Positions 34,523 to 44,611 of a stretch of 64,000 nt of DNA are shown one piece after another. Origin of the DNA: Haberlea rhodopensis. Taxonomy: Eukaryota > Streptophyta > Magnoliopsida > Lamiales > Gesneriaceae. The position numbers and the translations under genes are program-made. The notes under the pieces were generated by a model. It had not been told where the DNA came from and did not search any database. It saw only the letters and a list, made by a program, of their open reading frames with translations. Position 1 is the stretch's first letter. Each line of letters opens with the position of its first letter. The stretch spans positions 124,001-188,000 of the forward strand of contig CAJQUN010000409.1 of NCBI GenBank assembly GCA_907163345.1, read 5' to 3'.

Positions 34523-34768
34523 GGCGTATTTACGCCGATGATATTGGCCTATCTAAGCCGATGATGTGCTAAAATTCCAACTTCTCGCGTATCTTGCGTA
34601 TTTATGCCACGTATTTGGCGTAGTTATGCTTCCTCTGGCGTAGCTACGCCTGGCGTAGCTACGCCTGGCGTAGCTACGCCTGGCGTAGTTACGCCTGCTT
34701 TAATTCTTCACAAATTGCAATTGTCGTAGCCTTGGCGTATTTACGCCTCAGAATGACGTAGTTACGCT
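34523..34768. repeat. GCGTANNTACGC palindrome cluster in solo LTR I
   Basis: Three perfect GGCGTAGCTACGCC palindromes plus a fourth with GTT, in 15-bp tandem units (34637-34695). About six looser GCGTATTTACGC-type copies lie around them. The cluster is 206-451 bp from the LTR start, overlapping the offset of the CGATCGATCG clusters in the other Athila-like LTRs. Confidence 0.85.
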
Positions 34769-34979
34769 TGTCTCTTGAGTGGAAAATTTGATGCCTTTAC
34801 ATCAATACACCATTTTGATCAGCTTTTGCACCCTTTTAGTCCACAAAACCATGTAGTTACATGGATTCCTACAAGACGTAACAAAGCAATACCAAAACGC
34901 ATAATTCTGACCGAAAAACCAACATCAATCCAAACAAATTCAAAGAAATAATAAGTACAAAAACACACTTATCAATGAG

Positions 34980-35157
34980 ACTGTCACTCGGGGTTCGGAA
35001 GCACCAGGACGTGTAGGGATGTCAGAGCTAGAGCCTGAGTAGCCATGTAAATCTGCAAGGAAAGCACATTGAGCCGTGATATCAACTATTCTTGGTTGAC
35101 CTTGTACAAGGCAATGAAATCGGATAGTTGTCGTTGTATCAATTGTAAATTCGCCAT
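34980..35157 (-). pseudogene. Gag N-terminal remnant of element H
   Basis: The minus-strand ATG at 35157 starts a helical segment (MANLQLIQRQLSDFIALYKV), then a stop after 23 codons and another before the junction with solo LTR I. The position right after the primer site and the coiled-coil character fit a chromovirus Gag start, as in element D. Confidence 0.5.
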
Positions 35158-35179
35158 AACGACTGGTTGTGATACCGTT

Positions 35180-35545
35180 TGTTATGATTGCTGGATCGCG
35201 TTATGGACAAGTGATAGAAAAAGAGAGCTATGTAACAAAGGTAGGCACCTTGTTACCAAAAGAAATTAACTTAAAACTTCATTCTTGTTTTTATTAATCA
35301 AAACACTCTATTTATAATAATAGAGTCCAACAAAAATATATATAACACAATCCCTAAGATAAACCAAAATCTTAAATAACTATGAATTTGAAATAAAAAT
35401 CTTATCTCTACTTAAAAGAAATTTCTAAAGATATACTTAAATAAAAACGAATCCTAATCTTAAAGTTAAAAAAAAATTAAAAATTCTAAAAGATAAAATT
35501 GCAATTGTATCTGAGATCCCATCGGTAGATTTAATTTTCATAACA
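35180..35545 (-). mobile_element. 5' LTR of element H
   Basis: 366 bp, same family as 32604-32951, with extra accaaaagaa and aaattaaaaattct insertions. Confidence 0.75.
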
Positions 35546-36184
35546 TTCTCCTCTAAATTTTGATCACGTCTTCCCTCTAGGCAGACTAATCATCTTTGGA
35601 TGTACAAGGTAAGGAACAACAATTATCTATTATTGTTGGGTTCTGTTTTTATCTTCACTGAAATTTTGAAGCGTAATGATTATTGCTGTTACAAAATAAT
35701 GAATGAAATTGGGTTGATGAAAATTTCCAGTATGAGGGCTGGCTTGGGATTGCTCTTATTATCATGCCTGTGTTTATACTACTTTATTAGTGATGTAAAA
35801 AGGGATTGAAGCAATACCGAAATGTAGCTGTAAAAATCGTATTTTTCTATATTCAGTTTTCGAGTTCTGTTGGGGCAATGTTGTGTTTTACTGTGATGGT
35901 TATGATATCTTATGATAGTCCAATACTGGTAGTGGTCAAAACGTAGTAGTAATGTCGTAGGAAAGTCGTGGTGAATTGTCCCCTGTTGATTTTCAAGATC
36001 CAAACTGTTCTAGGACCGTGTTTGCACAAGTTTGATTGTGTGGGTATATTTCTATATCTCACGTTTATAATGGCTGAAGAATTGCCAGAACCCCATTTAG
36101 GAATGGATGTAAATTACAAGTCATAAGTCTATATTTGCATTGAAGTACCTCTCTTTTTTGTGTGAATATAACCTAGAATGTGTA
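35546..36184. other. AT-rich host DNA between elements H and D
   Basis: No supported gene. The + strand has some coding-like composition at 35600-35810 (a 69-codon frame rich in L, Y and C), which I do not consider a gene. Confidence 0.35.
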
Positions 36185-36570
36185 TGATAGACAATAGACA
36201 CAATTCGAGTTTGTGCCAACTCCCTTGAACAATAAAACCCAAATGAAATTCACTCTACCTCACATTTACAATATATATCTCTCATCTCAACAACCAAGCA
36301 AGGAAAATGAACCAATTAATAGAATCATAACAAACTATGGCAGTGAATTGCTGGCAGTGGAAGTGCGCCTTATTTCGTGACATAGTCTTTCATCCATATG
36401 GGTTGGGTGTGCTTGCGTGTGGGATGACGTAAATCTCCGTTTCCCTCTTCTTCCTCCTGTGCAATTTTCTCCTGATTTGGGCCTGATCATTAATTATTCC
36501 CCTGCTAGCCCACTCTAGTATTTCTGGACCCACCAACTCAGAGCCCATTTCAATTGGTATGTTTGTGTCA
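36185..36570 (-). mobile_element. 3' LTR of element D
   Basis: 386 bp. The minus-strand polypurine tract CAGTGGGAG sits directly to its right (about 36571-36579). The pol frame runs into the LTR and stops at 36390. Confidence 0.88.
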
Positions 36571-38345
36571 CTCCCACTGTCTTGGAAAACAACCTTGTCC
36601 TCAAGGTTGAGTTGTTGATATAATGAACAAAGCTCTTGGAAATTCTCCCATGTAGCATCTTCAGGATACTTATCCGACCATTGGACCATCACTTGTTTAA
36701 TTCGTTGACCTCCTTGGTTGATCATCCGCATGCCCAGTATGCCTATTGGCAGTAGTAATGGCTGGTTATTAATGCTAAATTCAGGCAACGACTCTACTAC
36801 TTGAGGTAGTTCACCCTTAAATTCCTTGAGCTGTGACACATGAAACATTGGGTGAATCTTGCTCGTGGGAGGAAGCTGTAAGGTATTCGCCATTGGTCCA
36901 ACTTTAGCCACTATTGGAAATGGCCATATTAGCATTTACAGAGTTTAGAGTGTAAGCGTCGTGCCACCGTGTTCTGCATGTAGGGTGCTAGCTTTACCAA
37001 CACCATTTCCCCTATCTGAAACTATTTTTCCTGGCGATGTCTATCAGCTTGTTGTTTCATGCAATGATGTGCTTGAAGGAGATTTTGCTTCAATCGTCGT
37101 AGAACATCATCTCGCTGTAACAACTCGGTCTCAACCACTGCCACGGAAGTGCTGCCCCTTAAATATAATAGAATCATTGGTGGTGATCGTACATACTGCT
37201 TGGAACGGCGTCATGCCTAAGGAAGAGTGATGGCTGGTATTGTAATGATACTCAGCCCAGCATAAGTATTTAACCCAATTGGTAGGATGGTCGCTTGTGA
37301 ATGCGCACAGATATTGCTCCAAACAACGATTAACGACTTCCGTTTGACCATCTGTTTGAGGATGATAGGAAAAGCTCATACGCAGCTTTGTTACCATGAG
37401 TTTGAATAATTTCCTCCAAAATTGACTTGTAAAATAAGATCTCTATCTGAGATGATTGATCGAGGCACACCATGTAGACGGACGACCATGGAACAAAATA
37501 GCTCGGAAACTTGGCTGGCCGTGTGGGCAGTGTATAGAGGAGCAAAATGTGCCTATTTTGTGAACCTGTCAACAACCACTAGTATAGCTGTATTCCCCTT
37601 CGAACGTGGTAGGCCAATGATAAAGTCCAAGAGATATCTTCCCACACTTGCTCAGGTGTTTCCGCAGGTTGTAGTAGCCCATATGGCTTCTCAGTCGAGT
37701 ACTTGGCTGTGAGACAAGTATAACATTTTGAAATGAAGTCCTTGACAACTTGTCTCATTCCTGTCTAATTTTGTTTTGCAGATAAACGTAGATATGTGTG
37801 TTGCACCCCCGCATGTCCTCCAGTGGGTGGCTATGAAACTCTTGCAATAGTGTGTGCTTCAGGTCCGAGAACCTTTATGAAGGAGTAGGCCATCATTTAT
37901 GGAGAAATACTGTTCAGCAGTATCAACCACTTGGAGGCGTGTTGGATGGCTATCATATCGGTTAAATTCTGATTCTCATGCCGTAGTTGATCTAGAAACA
38001 CAAATTCTGATTTAGAGGGTGTGGTGAATATGTTGACATGTCTGTCCTTCTCCACTTACTCAAACAGCCTCGATAAATGATGAATTGACACGCAAGGAGC
38101 TTCCTTAAATAATGGTGTTTCTTTGGTGTTTGAATAGTCTGTGACAGAAGGTCCTTTAAACTTTTATGGTCTGTACGAATCACGAACTGTCGACCCAAAA
38201 GATATTGTCTCCATTTAGCCATCGATGATGTAACCGCATAGAGTTCTCGTACATATGTTGATGCGGCTTGTAACTTAATCCCCAATTTCTTGCTAAAATA
38301 CGCCAGTGGTTGCTCATCTTGCATCAGTACTGCCCCTATTCCCAG
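36390..38345 (-). pseudogene. Element D pol remnant: RNase H, integrase, chromodomain
   Basis: On the minus strand: RT/RNase H junction (38341-38300, LGIGAVLMQDEQPLAYF), RNase H (to 37992, RTDHKSLKDLLSQ), then integrase finger and core in shifting frames (37730-37131, YHPQTDGQTEVVNRCLEQYL). The clearest open block is 36390-36935, with the integrase C-terminus (IHPMFHVSQLKEF) and chromodomain (VMVQWSDKYPEDATWENF). A frame change near 37380 and several stops make it inactive. RT is lost beyond about 38345, where LTR E begins. Confidence 0.82.
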
Positions 38346-39851
38346 TTTAGAAGGTCAAGTCTTTGGGGAGTTAGTGAGGGAATAACATTAGTTTTAATAT
38401 CTGTAATTATCAAACAGTCTAATTATCAATATGATATGTAATGTAACAAAGATCTTGCAATCAAGTAATTGTCAATAATGAACAGTGACGATATAGGATT
38501 TTAGAGTGAATATCGTGTGCTAAAGAGGTGGCTCTCAGCGGACAGTTTGGTGTAGCACTTTTCCCCACATATTAAGATAGGATCTGTACAATCATTCATT
38601 TACGAGCCAATATGAGCCATTCTCCAGGGCTCCATTCATTCAGTCATTCAGTCAAAGGATTCGTTCAATCAAAGGATCGATTAATAATCGATAACATTCA
38701 AGATAATTAAACATGCAGATTAAGATGACCAATGGAACGAGATAATGTACAATATGATGACAATATATAAAAGGTGAGATAAGGAATAACAAGTTACTGT
38801 AAATTCCAGGCCAAATGCCAAAAGGGCTATATAACAAGAATTCGGTAGCACACATCACCTTACTACTTGATATCTTACTGGATTGACTTGATTTTGAACC
38901 CAGTTGCCAATAAATTCCTATCAACATAATATAAGTAATTTATGGTGATTAGTAACCCAGTTAAGTGGTTGAATCTTTTTAGAAAACTTGTCCGGGTAAT
39001 TTTGAATAAGAATTAAAAAGTCATGATAATTCAACAAAGTCAAAAAATCAAGAAACTTTCTAGAAATGCCTAAAATCAGTCCAGAAATGTTCGACCGTCA
39101 GAAAATTCGATATCGGGGAGGCGCGTGTAATTCACATGCCGCCGTTCCGGTGCGTGACGGAGTTTCGACGGCCGCGCGTGGCTGAAAAGTTTATGGCGTG
39201 TTTGTTGCGTCATGATCTATAACTTTTGTTCCGAAAACGTTTTACCCAGAATTTGAGTTTTCGAAATGATTAACTAATGTGTTTCGGTCGCCGGAAATCA
39301 AAACGTACGACGACATTGGGCAATCGGTCAACATACCCATAAACTTTAAACACATTTTGAACAACTTTCGTTTAGATTCCAAGTTTAAGATCATCTGATA
39401 AAGGCATGAAATCGAAGCTTGAAATCGATACCTTGAAATGGGTGTTCTGGGCTTGGGCAGCTCACTGTTCTTGGAGATTTTGATTTTCTGGACGAATTTG
39501 GATGCTGATTTTGCTACACCTCCCACACTAAATATTTTCTGGGTTTGTAAGGAGGGTTTTGTCAAATTTTCGGATTTTTTGGAGAAGATTTGGTATTTTT
39601 CCTCATAATTTTCTCACTTCTATCCCTATTTTCTACACAATCTTCTCATACTTGCTCTTGAATTTGTGAGTTAAATCTGATGAAATAGGGGGTATTTATA
39701 AGGGTTTTGCAAGGATTGCAGCTTTAAGAAGTTGGCATGTGTTGGGACAATTTTATTGATAAGTGTAAATGTCACTAATTAAATATTTTCTTTTATTAGT
39801 TAATATAATGAAATATAATTAAACATACATTCATAAATTATTATTATTATT

Positions 39852-41901
39852 TGTGATATCCCCGAAATAATTAATTACAATTTGGGCAATAATTACGTTT
39901 ATATGATTAATTATGGTGATAATTGATTTATGTGTTGGAATTAATTATCTTGATGAAATGCTTGGTCACATGGAAGGCGTGACCCGGGAGTGCATTTCAG
40001 GGTGCATGTTGTGCATGTTGGGAGAATTGAGTATTAGCATGATTTATTTGTTATGGTTGGCAATTAATTGGAAAGCATGGGTTGAATTGAGGTTTTGGTG
40101 CATGTTGGTAAAATGTTTTAAAATATCATGTTGGGGTATTTTGTAACATCATGTTAATTGTTGGGGTACGATTTTATTTGACCTATATTAACTATTACCC
40201 CACTTTATCACCCCACTTTACCATTCACTCTTTAAAATCCCCAAACCCTCTCCCAACCCTAACCCTTTCCCCATTTTCGATTTTTGCTCCAAGGTAGAAG
40301 AGAAATCTTTGCAAAAACTCCATTGGTGTGATTCTTGGTAAGATTTGAGGCCTACTAGGAAGGGCATATATCATTCCTTGATGTTTGTGTATGAATTTAC
40401 TTGGTTTTGGATTGATATATTGGAGTTTTAAAATGGGTTTGTTGGGATTGGTATGGTTTTTGGTTGGATGTTAAATTTTTGGTTGTTTGATGGTGTTTAT
40501 TGAAGGTTTTTAGTGTTTTTATGTTTTGGGTTTGTTGGTGTAAGTGTTGGTAAGATTGGAGAAGAAATTATGTCTTAAAAATGGAGAAATCACGTGCACA
40601 GGCTGTGGCGATCGATCGCCTGAAATGGCGCGATCGATCGTCGAAGGGCAGTGGCAAAACGCAAGGCAGGCGATCGATCGCCATGTATGGCGCGATCGAT
40701 CGCCTCGAGGCAGAAAGATCAGGCGATCGATCGCTACATCGAAGCGAATGATCGGTAAGGCTCGCGATCGATCACGTCGTTGTAGCGATCGATCGCCAGC
40801 AGCAGAAAAATGGGAAATTGATTTTTTGACGAATTTTTGATATTTGACTATTATTTGGCTTCTAATATAGGGTTGTGTGATTGTGTAGAACCATCCCAGG
40901 TGGCGACGCAACCAAGGAAGTGAAGCCATATCAGATTCCACTTTTTGGAAAGGTACGTAGAGGACGTACGGGTACCCAACGGTACATGTATCTATTATAC
41001 TCATTGATTATGCATTGTGGATGCGAGTATATGTGGAAATGTGCAATGTGGATGCAAATACATGTTGAATTTATGCATGATGACTATATATGCATATGAT
41101 GATTGTTGGTGCATACTCCATGAGTCATGGTCATCCTTTGATGATTTTAATGATTGCCGCTATTTGTTTGGTGCCGCTCATATGTGAAGCGAGGGGTGGG
41201 AGCGCTGCATGTCACATTGAAGCGTAGTTGTCATATGAGGCGAGGAAAGAATAGTTGCCGCTAAAATGTGAAGCGAGGGGTGGGAGCGCCGCATGTCCAT
41301 TAAAGCGAGGTTATTCTATGCCGCTTATATGTGAAGCGATGGGCATTAAAATACATTGTGATGAGCGGACTAGGGATTTGTAATTGATGAATATGGAATG
41401 GTATTATGTCATGACATGTGTGAACCATTAAATAATCTATTTGATTATACTCATGAGTTATGGTACAGGGACAACCCAAAGGGAATCGTTTAAATGCATG
41501 GGAAAAACAGGAAGTGTCTTATTATGATTTATGCATTTACGCCTTATATTCATATTGTGTTGGATATGAATAATTTTATGCTCATGTTTTGGGGGTTGTC
41601 TTTGTAGATACATTTTGGCATAATAAGGGGGCTAAGGCGGGTCGAGGCGGTGAGCTTGTGAAGAACACTTTTGATAGATGAAGGACATGATTATTTTGTA
41701 TAGTGTCTATTCTAGGAGTAGTGCAAAACTATAGTGAAAACATTCATTTGATTTGGGGATGTAATTAATCCACTTGAAAGCCCTTGATTTGGCATGTAAA
41801 TTTTAAGGCTCATAGTCTCAACCCGATCATATTTACTCTGATAATGTACGTTAGCTCTAATTATGCCTTTAATCCGCATTTAAGGAACTATGGTCTTTAC
41901 A
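39852..41901 (+). mobile_element. 5' LTR of element F
   Basis: 2050 bp, TGTGATATCCCCGAAATAAT...CTATGGTCTTTACA. Same family as 4576-5386 and related to 61384-63507. Leader exon 40889-40952 (TGTGTAG|AACC...GGAAAG|GTACGTAG); a CGATCGATCG cluster just upstream of the exon; several GTGAAGCGAG-type repeats at 41155-41340. Confidence 0.9.
40607..40798. repeat. CGATCGATCG palindrome cluster in LTR F
   Basis: Seven copies or near copies within 192 bp, most as GGCGATCGATCGCC or GCGCGATCGATCG, irregularly spaced. They lie 755-947 bp from the LTR start and about 90 bp before the leader exon. Confidence 0.92.
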
Positions 41902-42114
41902 TTAGTGGTATGAGCAGTGGTTAGAGAACCCGGGAACGAGTGAAGGGTAGCCTTAGTATGATTGGCTAGGTGCTTACATTTGGAGCATGATTATGCATGT
42001 GGTGCATATTGATGTATATTATGTTATACTAACATGCTTATTATTGTTTACGCTATCTAACGGTATGACATATATATATTGTTTTGGAATTGTTGTTAAC
42101 CCTTGTGTTACAGC
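41902..42114 (+). other. Leader of element F with imperfect primer site
   Basis: TGGTATGAGCAG at 41907-41918 partly matches the initiator-Met primer site. The stretch ends GTGTTACAG|C before the gag ATG at 42115, parallel to element A. Confidence 0.6.
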
Positions 42115-42877
42115 ATGACGGCTATGAACTTGGAAAACCTCAATTAAGAGGTAGGTGACGTTGGCAGTGTTAATGCGAGTATTGGTCAGACGAACCCTCT
42201 ACCTCCACCAGCTGTAGGCATGGAACCAGTGGCCCAGTTATTACTACCTGGTGAGATCAGTTTGACTCAGTTTCTGACCTTCAACCCGCCTATGTTTGAG
42301 AGGACAGAGTCAGGGGAAGAGGCTAAGGAATGGCTTGAAAAACTGGAACAGATTTTTGTGTTCGCTCCTTGTGCAAGGACGGCATGGCTGAGATTAGCGG
42401 AGTTCCAGCTAACGAAGAAACCTTCCATGTGGTGGAAGACTACAGTGATGGAACTAAGGGCTCAGGGTGTATTGATCGATTGGACCCTCTTTAGAACTCG
42501 GTTCCTGAACCGGCACTTCTCGGCGGCTGCGAGGCAGATAAAGGAAGATGAGTTCACAAACTTGAAGCAAGGAGGTATGTCAGTATCAGACTATGCTATG
42601 CACTATTCTTCATTGCTGCGGTATGTTCCGCATATTGCAACGAGTGGACATGCGAAGATGAGGCACTTTCTGAAGGGGTTACGACCGGAGCTTTTTGACC
42701 GGGTTATCACCAACAACCCCACTTCTTTCGATGATGCTCTCACGAGAGCAGAACTTGCGGAGATCGGAGTTGGGGCCTATCCTAGTGCTGTACCCCCACC
42801 GGTGCCACAACAGAGGCAAGCTACTGATAGCTTGAGGCCCCGAGGAGAATCATTTAAACCTCGTGGTGCTTCTTCAT
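42115..42877 (+). pseudogene. Element F gag, truncated
   Basis: The ATG at 42115 is in the same CAGC-ATG context as element A, but TAA at codon 11 (42145-42147) interrupts it. The frame then runs open to the deletion junction. The Gag domain is close to that of A (KPSMWWKTTVMELRAQ, FSAAARQIKEDEFTNLKQGG, FLKGLRPELFDRVI). Zinc knuckles, protease and all of pol are gone. Confidence 0.88.
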
Positions 42878-43031
42878 TTGATTTGGGGATGTAATTAATC
42901 CACTTGAAAGTCCTTGATTTGGCATGTAAATTTTAAGGCCCATAGTCTCAACCCGATCATATTTACTCTGATAATGTATGTTAGCTCTAATTATGCCTTT
43001 AATCCGCATTTAAGGAACTAGGGTCTTTACA
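42878..43031 (+). mobile_element. 3' LTR remnant of element F
   Basis: Matches about 41748-41901 of the 5' LTR almost base for base and ends TCTTTACA, followed by the duplication TTATT. Confidence 0.9.
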
Positions 43032-43120
43032 TTATTATATAAGATGATTATTTTATGAGCATTTTAGATAGGTTCAATATTGTTGTATAATTTTGTACTT
43101 GATATTTTTGGGGTGTTACA

Positions 43121-43470
43121 TCTGGATCCTTTTGCACAATACCCCGAAGCTCATCATTGCGTTTTTGATAGAGTTGAGACTTAAACATGGCCTCCGTAAG
43201 TGAATTTGGTGGAATGATCAAAAGTTCACGTCGGATATCAGGTTTGAGACCCCATATGAAGAAGTTGAGAAACATTGGCTCAGGAACGCCGACAATACGG
43301 TTCATCAAGTCCTCGAAGTCAGCCCGAAAGCGAGCTACACGGCCAGTCTGGACTAATTTAGCAAGCCGACCCAGTGGGTCAGCATAGATGGATGACCTGA
43401 ATATTTCCTTTAGAGCTTGTAAAAATTGATCCCAGTCTTTAAGATGTCGTTCCGATCGATCCATTGGTAC
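43121..43470 (-). pseudogene. Element D gag, C-terminal part
   Basis: Minus-strand Gag segment (WDQFLQALKEIFRSSIYADP, then PEPMFLNFFIWGLKPDIRRE), typical of chromovirus Gag. It is cut on the right by element G (TSD GGTAC, 43466-43470) and on the left by LTR E at KDPD. Continues from 53816-54227. Confidence 0.8.
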
Positions 43471-44258
43471 TGTTACCTTCTTTTTTTGTTCACTTTGATA
43501 ACAAATGAATTTATATGGGAGGAGGGAGGAGCTATTTTGTGAAATCACTGGTTAGGCCGGAGCCTGGGCAAATCTAACCGGTTAAAAATCTCCAGTGATC
43601 AAACTGGTGAATGGTTTCTCTTCCTCTTTTTCACACCCTTCTCTGGCTAACAATTCTCCTCTTTATAGGGGGAGGGTAGTCAGTGGTCCCGTCTTGCCTG
43701 GGACTTTGTGGACAATGTCTGATGCCGGGGGGAGAACCACAGACTGGGGACCACCTACACTGTTATCTACCTCGTACGACCTCCCTGCTTTTGCGATTCT
43801 GTCTGTATCCTGGGATATGCTTTACGTAGGTACTTGACCATCCTCTGATTGGTTAGTGGGCCTAGCCTTTGCTTTAATAGGTGTCCGACTCCTGTAACCC
43901 CAGTCCCGGTATAAAGGACCACCATATGTGTCAGTGACCCTCTCGGCCTCAGCTCAGCTGTCCTGGCCAGTTGCTGTCATCCCGACCTCTTGAGGTACCT
44001 CCTTGCCTCAGCTCGGAGGTCGCCCCGAGGGTTATGGCCAAGGAGCGCGTAATAGGGCTCTGCTCGGAGAGGACCACGGCAGCTGACCAGAGGTGGTCGT
44101 CCCGGTGCAACTCGGCTAGGGCGGTGAGCTTGAATAGGACAGCACGGTAGCCGTCCTGACGACTTCTCTAGCTGGGCTGTAAACGGGTCCCCAACTGACC
44201 GGGCCCAAATAAAGTTACAGTCCTTAAATCTACTGGGCCCCCAGGGCTAGGGATATCA
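43471..44258 (-). mobile_element. 3' LTR of element G
   Basis: TGTTACCTTC...GGGATATCA on the + strand. Differs from the right copy by an estimated few percent. Confidence 0.92.
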
Positions 44259-44276
44259 TCAGTATCCCCCCCAAGT
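44259..44276 (-). promoter_or_regulatory. Polypurine tract of element G
   Basis: On the minus strand ACTTGGGGGGGATACTGA abuts the LTR. Confidence 0.85.
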
Positions 44277-44508
44277 CGAGCTAGAGTAGCGCTGCCTCGA
44301 CTAAGGGGTTTATGACGAACTTTATTTACTCCTGACACCTTGGTCCTCTGATTGGACAACTCCTGGTCCCGGGTCATAGTTGTCTTGCACCAAACCCTAG
44401 GAGGGACTGTCAGGCCACGTGCCCTTATCTGGCGCTCCGACCGTTCAGATTATTTAATCCGCGCCGTTGGTTTGGGCCTGGCTTTCTCGGCCCGCCTGCC
44501 CTATCCCC

Positions 44509-44516
44509 TATAAATA
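44509..44516 (+). promoter_or_regulatory. TATA box of the antisense gene in element G
   Basis: TATAAATA on the + strand, opposite to the element, about 100 bp before the antisense reading frame and outside the LTR. It implies a separate internal promoter. Confidence 0.6.
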
Positions 44517-44611
44517 GAGGCTCTTAAGTCACTTTCATTCACTTGTGCTCTAGGTCGGATCAATCGTCTCTCCTAAATCTTGCAAGTCAGCTCTGCCCTT
44601 CTTTGTTCTTA

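Larger units (their letters stand above)
33339..34974 (-). mobile_element. Element I: solo LTR of an Athila-like element
   Basis: 1636 bp; minus strand TGATAAGTGTGTTTTTG...TTTTACACGCATCA, flanked by ATGAG on both sides (33334-33338, 34975-34979). It begins like the LTR at 6748 and has the late-LTR phrase CCTGTGGGTTCGACATCC near 33400. An internal ~110-bp direct duplication (caggaatcacaaacaaacc...) lies at 33895-34000 and 34038-34140. No internal coding region. Confidence 0.88.
32604..35545 (-). mobile_element. Element H: deletion derivative of a short-LTR chromovirus
   Basis: LTR-like ends TGTTATGATTGCTGG...TTTTCATAACA occur at 32604-32951 and 35180-35545. Flanks TTCTA and TTCTC match at four of five bases. 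On the minus strand, CCAAGGGGGAGTGA precedes the left LTR (polypurine tract), and CGGTATCACAACC follows the right LTR (imperfect Met primer site). Only a gag start remains between them, besides solo LTR I. The end context (a DFQGG-like residue run before the LTR) resembles element D. Confidence 0.72.
39852..43031 (+). mobile_element. Element F: Tekay-like Gypsy element with internal deletion
   Basis: The 5' LTR is complete; then a leader, part of gag, and only the last ~155 bp of the 3' LTR. The duplication TTATT is present at both outer ends (39847-39851, 43032-43036), so a complete element inserted and the deletion came later. The deletion joins gag to the LTR within a shared TTCAT at 42873-42877. 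Confidence 0.9.
38346..43120 (-). mobile_element. Element E: LTR of a Gypsy element, interrupted by F, left edge uncertain
   Basis: The right end on the minus strand is TGTAACACCCCAAAAATATC (43120 downwards), a standard Gypsy LTR start. The sequence continues past F (39852-43031) to the D RNase H at about 38345. A minus-strand TATA-like TTATAAATACC lies near 39690-39700. Its two flanks are different parts of D (gag on the right, RNase H on the left), so an adjacent deletion took out D protease and RT. I could not fix the left boundary or a TSD. Confidence 0.55.

Noticed and set aside
40246..40266. Telomere-like AACCCTAACCC
   Set aside because: Only about two units, inside the leader of LTR F; no array.
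40607..40798. GATC-rich DNA as a sign of bacterial contamination (Dam sites)
   Set aside because: The clusters lie inside LTRs whose ends and target duplications are plant-type, and recur in several elements.
40519..41004. Frames translating as repeated DRS/IDR motifs (also at 62416-62986 and 58955-59242)
   Set aside because: They are the palindromic decamer read on either strand; no other coding sign.
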